DNA from: Pontederia crassipes
Taxonomy: Eukaryota; Streptophyta; Magnoliopsida; Commelinales; Pontederiaceae
Direction of reading: 5' to 3'
Length of the DNA: 64,000 nt
Assembly (NCBI GenBank): GCA_030549335.1
Contig: CM060189.1
Span: forward strand, 47,338,917 to 47,402,916
The notes under the pieces were generated by a model that searched no databases, was not told where the DNA came from, and was given only the letters and a program-made list of their open reading frames with translations. Position numbers and translations under genes: made by a program. Shown piece by piece: positions 11,251-22,239 of the stretch. Each line of letters opens with the position of its first letter. The first letter of the stretch is position 1.

Positions 11251-12132
11251 TCAGCATAACTTTTCATCATTATAGTGGACCTCTCTTTCGACTTGTAATT
11301 AGATCAAGGTTATATTAAGCATAGTTCCGAATCATTTTTAAGTTCATTTCACTTCATAATAAATCGGGTGGACAAAGGCTTAATAAGTCAAAGGATTCAA
11401 TTAGGATCGAATTTCCTTCTATCAACATATCGGACGCTTACAAATCAAACGGTTGTCCATTTCTAGTTCATTTAGCGGTCGTCCGAAAGGAGGAGTGGAC
11501 GCTCGTTTGTCAATGTCTTTTGACCAACTGAAAAGGGGTAGCGGTCGACTGTTTGGTATTCATTCTTCAATCCAATGTGACCTCTGAGTCTTTCAAAATT
11601 CTATGTTTATTTGTCCATATATCTAACTCTTAGCTCAATATGAGGTAATAAGAATTCATATAACTAGTTTGTATTTTCTTAAGACTTTTATCAACATAAT
11701 ATAGAGGCCATATGAAGTATAAGGTACAACAAGCATTACGGCCTTACGGGTGCCTACTTATCAATATAAGATATAAATAAACCCCTATCTTGACAAACTC
11801 ATGGAACCACATAAATCATAACAATAAATCATAACTTAGGCATGCTTGGTTTCCTATAAAATTCACTTCTACTATTTTGGAACCATCTCACACCTACTTA
11901 TTGTGTGAGGCAATTCTTTCATTTATTCTTATAATTCCCTCATTTCTCTCATAAATTTACATCTCTTTGCAATATGCCTACTCATTTCCCTCTTCATACT
12001 GCTGCAGTCAGCAGAAGAAGTTCGTGAGTGGGATGATCATGAAAGAGATAGAAAACATGAATTGAAAGAAACAAAATTATTTCTTATATTTTATTCTCTA
12101 AATATCTATAAGACTGATTCTTCATGTAGGTA
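11251..12132. other. Decayed retrotransposon interior, nothing recognised
   Basis: No coding signal. It ends at TAA (12133-12135), the left target duplication of CACTA-2. Confidence 0.4.
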
Positions 12133-12149
12133 TAACACTACAAGAAAAC

Positions 12150-12420
12150 AGACCTTCTGTGACGAATATTTTGTGACGAAATAATTCTGTCACAATATTT
12201 AATAGATTTGTGAGAATTTTGTGATCGATTTGAATTTGATAGTTTAGTGATCAATATGTGACGATAATATTTGTCACAAGATTGTTCATAAAAAATCCGT
12301 CACATTTTTGTGACATTTTTGTGACCACTATTTAAATTAAAATATTTAGTGACTCAAATGTGATAAATATAAAATCGTCACAATATATTTGTCACATTGT
12401 GCTCACATTTCTTTATTTAT
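12150..12420. repeat. 5' subterminal repeats of CACTA-2
   Basis: Many copies of TGTGACGA, TTGTCACAA and GTCACATT-like motifs in both orientations follow the left TIR. In En/Spm such subterminal arrays bind TNPA; that role here is by analogy. Confidence 0.75.
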
Positions 12421-12589
12421 TTTGTCTTTGGTCACAATATTATCACAAATCTTTTTAATTCATCAAAACATTTTATTACTATATAAAAGAAATAAAGAAT
12501 TACCTAATCATCTAGGGCAAATAACTTTTCATCTCAGGTATGTTTTTTTCTCTTTTCATCTTCCGGCGGCCGACACAAGCGCAGGTGTG

Positions 12590-12800
12590 TCCCTGGCACC
12601 TGCGTCAGCCAGGCAGAGGCTGCCGTGCAGCCGTCAAGCGCTGCCTGACACAAGCGTCAGGCGCTGCACTGTCAGGCGCTGCCCTGTCAGGCGCCGCCCG
12701 ACGCCATGCATCAGGCAGTGCCTGACGCCATGTGGGCGTCAGGCAGCGCCTGCGCATGGCGCAGGAGCCTGGCGTCAGGGCTGCCCTGACGCCAGGGGCA
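12590..12800. repeat. GC-rich GCGTCAGGCGCTGCC repeat island
   Basis: A sharply GC-rich block in an AT-rich element. It is built from short repeats of CAGGCGCTGCC, GCGTCAGGC and CTGACGCC in both orientations, giving strong potential hairpins near the end. It lies in the transcribed 5' leader position of CACTA-2, before TNP2. Confidence 0.7.
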
Positions 12801-13472
12801 TTTGCATTTATATTTTATTTTCTTATAAATTTTTAATAAAAAATAACAAACTAATTTATTTGAATGTATATTTTTCAGGAAAAGAGTTCAAGCTTGGTGT
12901 TATTTCGATATAGGTACGTGTTACTTCTTCTTCCTTATTTAATTATAGAAAACTTTTATTTGAATGATAAATCATCTCTTAAGTATTATTTTTTAAATAT
13001 ATCTGAAAATTGTATAATTTTGTTGAAATGTATTTATGGTTTGAATGGGAAATGCAATAATAATAATTTGTTATTATATATATTTTATTTGTTTAATAAC
13101 TTTTTACATGATATATTTCTTTATATTTTTAAGTAACAATGTTGTGGTTTATATTACTTTATATATTTGTTTAATAATTGCTAGCACATATTTCATGTTT
13201 ATATCATTATTTAAAAGTTACATGCTAACATATGTAATTATGCATTTTTTATTCATCTTGGACAATTGCAATGATATATATGAAATAATTACATGCTAAC
13301 ATATGTAATTATGCATTTTTATCACTCATTATAAACTACAATATTGTGTGAATTTATATCATGTTTATTATATTTAATTTTTGTTTGATATTATCTTTCA
13401 CATTTTTTGTTAGTAATTTGGATTACTAATATTGAAATGTATATCATTTATATGAAATTTTTATCACAGACC

Positions 13473-14294
13473 ATGTCAGGTGATCGTAATTGGATGCATA
13501 GTCGATTAGACAGAAATGGATATATAAGTGATGAATTCAAAGCAGGCGTGCAAAGTTTTATTAACTTTGGGTTTTCTCAACCTGAAATTTCTTATGGAGG
13601 AAAAATTAGATGCCCTTGTTTAAAGTGCAAGAATTTTCTATTTCATGATAGGGATACAATATCCATTCACCTTTGCATGAAAGGAATAGTGGTGTGTGTA
13701 TAATGACTATGAACAAGATTATTATGGGGTATTGAAATCTTGGAATTAAATTATCCTGGTTCGAGAAATTCAATTGTTTTATTTAAATGTGATTGGTTTG
13801 ACACGGCAAAAGGCTTGAAAGTTCATCCTCGACATGGTCTAGTTGAAATTCATCATGCATCTAGATTATCAACAAATGAGCCATTTGTATTTGCAGAACA
13901 AGCTCAACAAGTTTATTATATGTCTTACCCATCTACAAATCGAGAAAGGAAAGATTGGTGGGTTGTATGCAAAACAAAGTCAAGAGGAAGAATAAACATT
14001 CCTTCATATGATGCAGAATATGAAGATTCAATTCCTACAATTGATGGTTATTATCAGGAAGATGAGATGTCTACTCCTATTTTAGTTGAACCAACAATCG
14101 AACTTGATGAGCCAAATCTCCTTGTTGATGGAAGGCACTTTGATTATGTGAATGAAGTAGAAGAGATAAGTGAAGAGGATAAAAACGAAAATGAGGATGA
14201 TAATGCAGATGATGATGAGGCACTGGTGGAAGAAGAGGAGGAGGAGGAGGAGGAGGAGGATTTTGTTTCCTTTAGTGATGATGATGATGAATAA
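13473..14294 (+). pseudogene. CACTA TNP2 transposase remnant (transposase core deleted)
   Basis: The chosen ATG is at 13473 and gives MSGDRNWMHSRLDRNGYIS, the start of the transposase-associated N-terminal domain. The Cys pair CPCLKCKN follows at about residues 48-55. The frame breaks near 13700. From 13740 the frame is the DUF4216-like C-terminal region (IVLFKCDWFDTAKGLKV and FVFAEQAQQVYYMSYP), ending in a very acidic Glu/Asp tail. The whole central catalytic part (TNP2 core and DUF4218) is absent, so the protein would have no transposase activity. Family: En/Spm TNP2. Confidence 0.85.
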
Positions 14295-14411
14295 GTTAGT
14301 TTTGTATGTTTTCACTTTTTAAAAAAAAACCTTATTAAATTTAATGTGTGCAGTTTTTTTATTCATATTTTTGATATAATTAACTTATTTTATCTTCTTT
14401 CTTGTAGGAAA

Positions 14412-16010
14412 ATGATGAGGAGTAGAGCTTCACGAAGAGGGCGAGGGAGAGGTGTTGGTGATAGAGCTCCAGAATAACTAATGAGATAAATTCTGACAGG
14501 AATTTGACAAGTTCGACTTCTCAAAATGTGGTTGCTCCAACACCATCACAATTAGCTCAAGAACAAGCTATCCAAATTGACAATGAAGATCAAGTAGGAG
14601 TTGATTTTGATAATTCTACGTCATCAAGAACGAGGGGTGTAAATCATGGCATGAATGCACCTAATAATCAAGCTGATCGAATGTTTATAACACTGAATTG
14701 TGATAGGTTAATTTTTCACTATTGTGCTATTTTTTAAAGTTTATACATATCTTTCACATTTTTACATCTAATGATTTTTTTATTGTATCATGTAGTTTCA
14801 TTCCTAATTTAATTACTCGGACAATTGGTATGATAGTGAAAGATTCTATGCTAACTGCCTGTATATGTTGGAAAAAAGTGTCGCAAGAAACTCGTGAAAG
14901 GATGTGGAATGCATTTAAGGTATTATTTAACAATCAAGATCAATAATGTGATTTGCATGTAAATTTTTTTTGTAATGTTTTAACATTAATTTGATTATTT
15001 TTCAGGCAAGATATGTGTGGGGACAATCATATATTCTCATTAAGGAAGCATTTATTAAGAAGTGTGGTGATCTCTACTCTCCCACATTGTATCATGCAAG
15101 ATGTCATGTGATGAAGAGGCATAATAAAATGCATATAAGTGAAACCAAAGGATTTGGACCATCATGGATGAGAGGAGATGTTTGGAATGGCATGATTGAT
15201 TTGTGGATGGAAGATGAGTGGCAACAAAAATCAGAGGCTGCAAAACAAAATAGGCTCATTGAGAAAGAGGGTGGAATCACAAAGCATACCAATGGTTCCA
15301 TACATATGACAGAGCATCGGATAAGACTTGTATATTAACTACACTATTTGAATATTTATTTTTCTTTCAAGTTGTGCACTATTTTATAGTCATATGCTTT
15401 ATTTTTTTTGTAGGTACAAAAGTTAGGCAGACAACCCTATGAAGTATTTGAGCATTGTCATAAGCGTCGAGGCAAAGAAAAAACTAGTGAATATGTTGAT
15501 GGAAAATCAAAAAAAAGTTTGTGTAAGTTTTTATATAAAAAAATATTTATTTATCCACCTTATATATTGTGTTACTTTTTCTAACATACTATGTTTGTGC
15601 TGAATTCAGGAAGATTACAATGCATCTCTTAACACCAAATATGGTTCAGATGTTAGCTCTCAACCAGGATTTGATGCTGCTATGTGGATTGATGCGGTAG
15701 AAGCTCCAACAAAAGAAAGAGTATATGGATTTGGTGTTGGAAAATATGCTCAATCACTAGTAAATAATTTGAGTCATGACGTATCAAAGCACATGGGTGA
15801 CTCTTCTTCAAATGTTGCTACTGAGGATGAATTGCAACGTATAAGAGAAGAAGTGCGTAAGAAGTGTGATAAGAATTGCAACAAGAATTAGATGATCGCA
15901 TTAAAAAAGTGAATGCTGAAATGGAAGAACGTGTTCGTGCACTTGTATTACAAATTACTCAACAAGCAAGTAATCAACCACCTTCTGGAGATTTCGTTCC
16001 ACGTCAGTAA
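14412..16010 (+). pseudogene. CACTA TNPA-like (En/Spm, Ptta family) gene remnant
   Basis: Exon-like pieces follow TNP2 in the usual order. The start MMRSRASRRGRGRGVGD runs to an early stop. Next come a Gln/Ser-rich piece (14504-14737), a piece with CWKKVSQETRERMWNAFK (ending near 14946) and a piece with ARYVWGQSYILIKEAF and TKHTNGSIHMTEHR (15005-15338). Then come QPYEVFEHCHKRRGKEKT (about 15415-15520), WIDAVEAPTKERVYGFGVGK (15682-15891) and a coiled-coil-like C-terminus ending at 16008-16010. Spacers between pieces start GT and end AG in several places. The early stop and at least one frame shift mark it as broken. TNPA proteins bind the subterminal repeats of their own family. Confidence 0.8.
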
Positions 16011-16429
16011 GGTAATTTATCTTATTTATATATTACTATTTTATGATTCTTCATTATTTTAATCTTTCTCTATTTAAATCACTAGATTTTAATATTTTAT
16101 GTATATATTTGATTACAGGTTTCAACTTTTTATATGGAGAGGAGATCACAATTCATCAAGGAAAAAAGTGGATATGTTGTGTGACTATAATTTGCTTAAA
16201 GTTGCATTCTTAAATTTGGATAATCAAAACTTATGTAGTGGATTCAATATTTTGAATATTTTAATTGCAAATGTTTGAATTTTTGGCATGTTTAGAAATG
16301 AATATCTTGCATTTTATTATTTTTATTATATAATTATTTATGTGTAGTAGTACATTCGAAAAATGAATTGTCATATAATTGTTGATTCACTAAAAATTCT
16401 GTAAATTTATTATATTAAATAATTACATA

Positions 16430-16890
16430 AAATTCTGTCACAATTTCATCAAAATAATTAATAATGAATCATCATAATTTTGTCACAAAACGTCGATGTG
16501 AAATTTGTCATAAGTCTATCACAATCATAATCGTCACAAAATAATCACAAATAATCATCACAAATCTGTCATAAATATTGTCACAACATATATCCGTCAC
16601 AAATTAATAGTCAGTAATCCGTCAAAAAATCATCACATTTGTGACGGAATATACATTTTATTAATTATTTTATCAAACATTTGTGACAAAAATATTTTAA
16701 TCTTGTGACGATTGTAGCCGTCATAATTTTTTTTTTGTGACGAAAATAATCCGTCACAACACAATTTGTGGGTTAAAAATCAGTACCGGATGCAGATTGT
16801 CACAAGTTTATCACAGAAGAGCATCTGTGATGGAATACACTTATCCTGTGACGGATAATTCCGTCACAGATACTTTATTTTCTTATAGTG
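16430..16890. repeat. 3' subterminal repeats of CACTA-2
   Basis: Dense GTCACAA, CCGTCACA and TGTGACGG motifs leading into the right TIR. They mirror 12150-12420. Confidence 0.8.
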
Positions 16891-17178
16891 TAAACATTCA
16901 CGTGCATTACTTATTCTTTCCCAATTTTTCATAACCTTTATGACCCTTTTGCATAATCACTAATACTCTTTAGGTTGATTCCTACCATACAAAATAACCT
17001 CCTTAGGAATAAACCACTCCTATGAAATAAGCATCTGATACATCAATAAAGAATGACACAACGCAAGAAAGATCTTACTTGTACTTTACGATGGAGGGTG
17101 TGGCGACTGCTCGGCGATAGCACATGTACCTTTCTTATACCATACTATATAATAAGATATCAAAAGAGTTCGAACAAC

Positions 17179-17191
17179 GGCTCTGATACCA
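17179..17191 (-). other. Primer binding site, initiator tRNA-Met
   Basis: The minus strand reads TGGTATCAGAGCC a few bases inside the 5' LTR. This is the standard plant primer site complementary to the 3' end of initiator tRNA-Met. It fixes the element orientation. Confidence 0.9.
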
Positions 17192-18131
17192 TAAATGTAA
17201 CGCCCCCAAATCGATCAACTCTACGTGGCGAGGATCTCTCCAAAAGCGTTACGAAAAACTATAACACTAAAGATTGACCAAAAACTCCATTAAAACAGTG
17301 ACATGTTATCAATAGAAATAAGGAGGAAAATATGATATCAAAATAGCGAAAGTCTCAAGGTACTACAAAGTCTCCATAATAGGAATCATATCTGAATTAC
17401 ATCCAAGTTCATAAATGCGGAAAATAGAGAAAATGATAACTAGGCTCTCTGTCAGTTCATGTGTTTTATTATCGCTCGAGCTGATCGCGGCACACGATCT
17501 CAACACCATCACTGACCTGGACTTGTGAAAATCAACACAGGGGAGGAGGTCCTCCCGTAAGCTATAAAGCCTAGTGGGGATTCATATATTACTCAATGCA
17601 TAACAATAAATAGCAATAGTCAGAATCAGTAATCACTTATAACAAGATCAGATAAAGAACATAAGATCATTCGATTTGAGATATCAATGAGTAAAAGAGG
17701 ATAGAGATATGTATCATATAATCATGATAAATTATAGTAATCATGATGGATTAATAATCATGCTTCACTTATCATCATTATACTCATGTCATTTGTACAC
17801 ACTCTTTATTCTTGTACTTCTTTCTTAACATTACATGCCTTTAGGTGCATTTAACTTTTGAAGGTTTTACGCCGAGCAAAACAATACAGCCTTGTGCAGC
17901 CTATGGATGATCAAGCCATGGTTACCCTCCCTTTATCCTTTCATCTTTCTTACTTTAATCTCTTTATCATTTCATCATTCTTTTATTCTATAAGAGGATT
18001 GGATCTGTGGACAGATCAATCACAAGACAATGATTCATTCATATAATAATTCAATCAGTAGGGAGTAGCATATCACAATCATGGAAAGGATCTAGATCAA
18101 ACATCAAACTAAAATGACACCTGCTTAAGGT

Positions 18132-18456
18132 TCGGTCGACCGGTTCTCACTGATCGGTCGACCGACTTCTGGGCACCGGTCGATCGATATCTCTGGATCG
18201 GTCGACTGATGATGTTAAAGTACATTTAAGTAATCTCGATCGACTAACTCCAAGGCATCGGTCGACCGATATAGCTGGATCGGTCGACCGATAGTGCTTG
18301 ATCTGTATAGTGGGCTTCGGTCGGCCGGTCGACCGACCTAAGAAGTGACTCCGAAGGAATAATCGGTCGATCGGTCTCTACTGATCGGTCGACCGATTTT
18401 CATATCACCGGTCGATCGATTTTTTTGGATCGATCGATCGGTCGGCGTGAAGACAG
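18132..18456. repeat. Expanded cluster of GGTCGACCGAT palindromes
   Basis: About a dozen variants of the palindrome ATCGGTCGACCGAT lie in alternation with short spacers (CTCTGGATCGG, TTCTCACTGATCGG). This LTR has more units than its partner. Confidence 0.75.
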
Positions 18457-18766
18457 AATCGGACAGAATTATATTTTCAGCGATTTTCAATCCAAAATTC
18501 AATCACAGTTTACAAACAATCATCCAAATATGGAGGAATGATACAAGACACATCCATAGTCATAAGGAATCATAAATAAGGGATCAAACACAAGAATACA
18601 ATCAATCCATTCCTTTTTCATTACTTTTCATCAATCATGAACACATTTCAAGATGAACAACCCTAATTCTGCCCTAATGCTAATTAAGTTATGCAGAGGG
18701 ATTTCAGATTCACCCACCTCTTCCTTTGATTGATCCTTGCATGAAACCTTTCCGATCATTGATAAT

Positions 18767-19070
18767 CGCCCTCCCCTGTCATCAGTGGACCATAGATTGC
18801 TTCGGTCGCCGGCTCCCCTGTCATCAGGTCACCAACTTCCTTGACCTTCCGGCTAGATCCGGTTGCATTCGATTGGAATTGAGGGTTCATTTTTCCCTTT
18901 TGCGTGAAAAGGGATAGGTAGAAAGATCTTATCCCCAGCAGGGCAGGACCTACGGGCCAAGGGACAGTCTCAGGTAGACAGTTTCTATGGGGCGTAGGCC
19001 TCCCAAAAGGTAACGGAGGCGACGGAAAAGAAATTGCACGTGTCGAATGGATAAGAGAAGGATCTTTAGA
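18767..19070. other. Filler DNA replacing part of an LTR
   Basis: Up to about 18766 and again from about 19066 this LTR matches the other one (the GATAATCGCCCTCCC and GGGGGAGGAATTCCC anchors). Between them, about 205 bp of LTR (about 6040-6245 in the partner) is replaced by about 300 bp of unrelated sequence. The filler contains a repeated CTCCCCTGTCATCAG and the rRNA piece at 18955-19022. Replacement rather than clean insertion suggests repair of a double-strand break. Confidence 0.7.
18955..19022 (+). pseudogene. rrn26: Mitochondrial 26S (23S-like) rRNA fragment, domain V
   Basis: The stretch GGGACAGTCTCAGGTAGACA, then TTTCTATGGGGCG, then CTCCCAAAAGGTAACGGAGG follows the conserved domain V segment of bacterial-type 23S rRNA (E. 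coli GGACAGTGTCTGG..., TTGACTGGGGCGG, CTCCTAAAGAGTAACGGAGG). Its deviations from E. coli agree with my memory of plant mitochondrial 26S rRNA. Only about 70 bases are present, so it is non-functional and best read as a nuclear copy of organelle DNA. A plastid origin is less likely but not excluded. Confidence 0.75.
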
Positions 19071-19224
19071 TTGGGGGAGGAATTCCCAATTTTATCCCCC
19101 TAGAGTCTTATCCACTCAATGATGACATATTTGATCTTATCCATTTCTTTATCCACTCAATGATGACATATTTGATCTTATTCATTTTTTTATTTAAATT
19201 TTTTTTTCTGAGTGTTACAACACG

Positions 19225-19989
19225 TATTAATAAAGAATTGGCTGCAGTTAGGTTGGACGAAATGATTTAACACATGCGTGAATTGGGTGAGTGGAGGCAA
19301 AAAAATTGATGAGTCATTCTTGCACATCCTAGTCATTTCATTGAGGGAAAGGAAATGGAAAAGTTTCTTTATTTCAAATCTTCAAGAGAAATGATAAAGA
19401 GCAAATTATTCTTCGACAGAAATTATTCATCTCTTCCTATCAATCACCTTTTTGTTTTTATAATGATCACTTTTTTTTTCTCCCACTCTTCCCCATATAT
19501 TTTATCCAAACATAAACTTTATTATCCACTTCCATCCCATGCCTTTATCTCTGGTCCCTCATTCTTCCATCATTTCCACCCAATGTTTAGCTGTTTTAGT
19601 TTTCCCCTTCTCAATTTATTTTCTTTGTATAAAGAATCCATGAGGTTTATCCCTATTAACGCATATTTAAGCAACTTAAATTATTTTTAAACTCTTCTTC
19701 TTACTTTTGACTTAATCATTATAATATGGTATATTACCTTTGACTTAATCATTATCATTATTACAAATAGATAAGTACCACCGATTAAAGAGTAATATAT
19801 TTTGTTATTTAGCTTCCTAGATTACTAGTTTAAGTTCAACGTAAAGGAGATGCAGGCGAAGAGGATTGTTCGTTTATTATTCTTATTATTATAATTTTAT
19901 ATGTTTGAAAATTGATACATTCTTTTATTAAATTCAAAATTGTTAGAACCGGACTGCACATATAATTAAAGGTCTGTAAGAATTTACTC
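19225..19989. other. AT-rich DNA, nothing recognised
   Basis: Continues the flank interrupted by the Tekay-like element. A 111-codon open frame at 19355-19690 is low-complexity and resembles nothing I know. Confidence 0.45.
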
Positions 19990-20724
19990 AGGTTTTATGT
20001 GACGCCAAGAAAAAAAAAAGTACCATAACTTTTGTTCTCGCAGACAGGTGATCACATTTCTTCTACTTTTTACATATATATAATATAATTTAATATATAA
20101 TATATATACTTATTTATTAATATACTATTAGAAACTATTAGAAATAAAATTATTTAGTTCTAATAATTAAAAATATTTTATTAGTTAGTTAGTTATAATA
20201 TTTTGCTTAGTATTATAGTGTAATAAAATATAAAAATTCATATTAATTAAGTGAATTGATGTAAATATTATATTTATATTTAATGCATTATAATATGAAA
20301 TAAATAAAATTAATGTATAATATTATATTTATTATAATAGTATTTTATTAATAAAAATTTCAGTTATTTTTAGAGAAAACTATATTATATTTGGATCTTA
20401 AGATTTACATAAATTATAATATAAATAGCATAAAAAATTTAATCAAAATTAATATTAATATATTGTGACACAACTTATTTTTTAATAAAATTTTAAATTA
20501 ATAATTACATTTAATATTTTTTATATGCTAGTAATTATTATTTTAAATATATATATAATATTTTATTTACTTTAATTATTATGTTTTTAGTTCTTATTTT
20601 TTATCCAAACATCCATCAAAACTTATTTATCAAATCAACTTTTTAAATTCTGGTCATTACATTTCTCATCCAGACACCAAACATTACTTTTTTATCTAAT
20701 CGATTAGTTCTCATCCAAACACAA
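19990..20724 (-). repeat. Right arm of the long inverted repeat (pairs with 2333-3120)
   Basis: The reverse complement begins GTGTTTGGATGAGAAC and keeps the motif order seen at 2333 onward, followed by a long AT-rich arm and a TTCTCGCAGA region matching CTCGCAAAG near 2940. Divergence is considerable. Confidence 0.5.
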
Positions 20725-20749
20725 TAAGGTCGAATGTAACAACACCTCC

Positions 20750-21480
20750 TTGATCCATCTTACTAGAAAGCTAGGGATACTATTGAATGTAAATCTATGC
20801 AGAACCCATGCCAACAGGCTTAAAAGTGTGTTCAAGATGAAAGTCTAAGTGATTAATGGATTTCTCTCCAAATGAGAACTCGTCGATTCCAAAAACCAAC
20901 GAGAAGTTCTCCACTCTTCTTTGATTCGTCGTCAAAGGCCGAGTGGTAGCCTCAACCCGAGCAGAAGCGCGACGTGCTTGGAAACTCGTGATCGTAAATG
21001 GATTCGAGTAAAGAATGACATAAAGCAATGTTTCATTGTGTGTTTGCTTCACACACTCTTCTAGGGGGTTCTATATGGCCTCAGAGCAGTGAAGAGGACT
21101 TTGTTCTACCAATGACAATTGACCTGACCCCAGCAATCCGGATCCTCCGAATTATTCGAGAGGCCGATAGAAAGATCCAGATTCGGACCTGATGATCCGG
21201 TGACCTGAGGCTTGGTTCAACCACTTGACTGGTCCTTTGCCTTAGGATTAGTTAGTTCTATTTCTCGATAGGACCGGGAAGGGCCGTGGCACAGTGTCAC
21301 CTTGACATGGTGGAAGTCATCATATTCAAAAGATTTTCTTGAATCATGTGATGAGGGGGAGGAGGATTTGTGACTCGGCTCTTTATGAGACTCAGATTGG
21401 GAGTCATGGCGCGCAAAGCGCATGAGGAACAGACACAGAGAAATAAAGAAGTGTGGAGGATAAGATGGGATTCCCAATGA
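20750..21480. other. Less AT-rich, organelle-like DNA, no intact gene
   Basis: Composition changes abruptly to roughly balanced bases. The texture (short open frames on both strands, no repeats, phrases such as GAGCAGAAGCGCGACGTG) is like plant mitochondrial intergenic DNA. I cannot assign any segment to a named gene. Confidence 0.3.
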
Positions 21481-21504
21481 CCAAGGAAAAATAGAAAAAC
21501 TAGT

Positions 21505-22235
21505 TTGTAACTAATGGAGGGATGGGGTGGTGTGGTGTGGTGAGTGATGGGGTGGGGTGTGGTGGTGAGTCATTAGAAAGTTCATGTTTGGATAGTAAAT
21601 TATATTAGATGTGGGATGGGGTAATGAAGGTTTATTTGTATAAAAGTCAATTTTACCCTTCATTATATATTTAAAGTATTTATAATTGTTAATTAGGGGT
21701 GAGCATGAACCGAGATGACTTGGTCGCCCTCGCCCGCACCGGCCTAGATTTTTCGAATTTTTCCCAACTCGATAGATAATTGAGTCAGGACCATACCTCA
21801 TTTCTTTGAGACCCCGCCGGGTCGGTCGGGACCGAATCCGTGTTTTACGTCCCGACCCAGTTGAATATATTATATTAGTATTAAATTATTTTTAAATAGT
21901 ATATTTATGTTTATTTTGAATAAAAATTTGTATTTACTAAATGGTTTTATTTACTAAAAAGTCATTCTTACCTTTTAAAATAAAACATAATAGATAAATA
22001 TGTATTCATATAAAAAAAAGATAATATATCAATGAGTGAGAGAGAGAGAGGGGAAAAATAATTTCATTTGGTCTAAAATAATTTATTCCTCCTCATTCCA
22101 CTAATTTGGTGGAATGAAAAATGTGGTCTTTGAAGGGCTTAACTATTTCACCCCACCCCTCTTAACGTAAATAAAAAATGTAACCAATCATGGTTTAACT
22201 AATTTCATTCTCTCATATTAAAAGATCGAGGGATG
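21505..22235. repeat. GGGGTGGTGTGG-rich repeat and possible hAT-type remnant
   Basis: It begins with a GGGATGGGGTGGTGTGG low-complexity run (21515-21575). It includes a TTAGGGGTGAGCATGAACCG stretch near 21697, like the ends of some plant hAT elements, and a GC-rich piece with GGGTCGGTCGGGACCG. No matching opposite end is certain. It may be an insertion in the organelle-like block. Confidence 0.3.
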
Positions 22236-22239
22236 GGGA

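Larger units (their letters stand above)
12136..16890 (+). mobile_element. CACTA-2, internally deleted CACTA element with TNP2 and TNPA remains
   Basis: The 4755-bp element has ends CACTACAAGAAAA and TTTTCTTATAGTG and target duplication TAA at 12133-12135 and 16891-16893. Subterminal repeats are of the TGTGACGG/CCGTCACA type, unlike the other CACTA elements here. Inside, on the plus strand, are a short TNP2 remnant (13473-14294) and a multi-exon TNPA remnant (14412-16010). A near-perfect palindrome (CTGTGACGGA then TCCGTCACAG, 16846-16869) lies just inside the right end. TNP2 lacks its catalytic core, so the element could move only with a transposase supplied in trans. Confidence 0.92.
4545..19219 (-). 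mobile_element. Ty3/gypsy chromovirus (Tekay/Del-like), decayed, with two CACTA insertions
   Basis: Two related LTRs (4545-6402 and 17196-19219) start TGTAACG and end GTGTTACA. They are flanked by ACACA (4540-4544) and ACACG (19220-19224), a 5-bp target duplication with one transition. The primer site at 17179-17191 matches initiator tRNA-Met, placing the element on the minus strand. The coding remains are integrase zinc finger, integrase core, integrase C-terminus and chromodomain. Protease, reverse transcriptase, RNase H and gag are not recognisable, and 9422-12132 holds more degenerate sequence. CACTA-1 and CACTA-2 lie inside. Integrase plus chromodomain and the tRNA-iMet primer point to the Tekay/Del branch; the clade is inferred. 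Confidence 0.88.
17196..19219 (-). repeat. 5' LTR of the Tekay-like element
   Basis: A 2024-bp LTR with the same ends as 4545-6402. It differs from its partner by a longer palindrome cluster, a small deletion near 17900, and a block at 18767-19070 where LTR sequence is replaced by foreign filler. Confidence 0.88.

Noticed and set aside
13045-13299. Hydrophobic 84-codon frame as a membrane protein
   Set aside because: AT-rich intron-like DNA before TNP2 in CACTA-2; hydrophobicity follows from T-rich codons.
19355-19690. 111-codon open frame as a possible gene
   Set aside because: Phe/Ser/Tyr-rich composition expected from AT-rich DNA, no domain or homologue recognised, no promoter or splice evidence.
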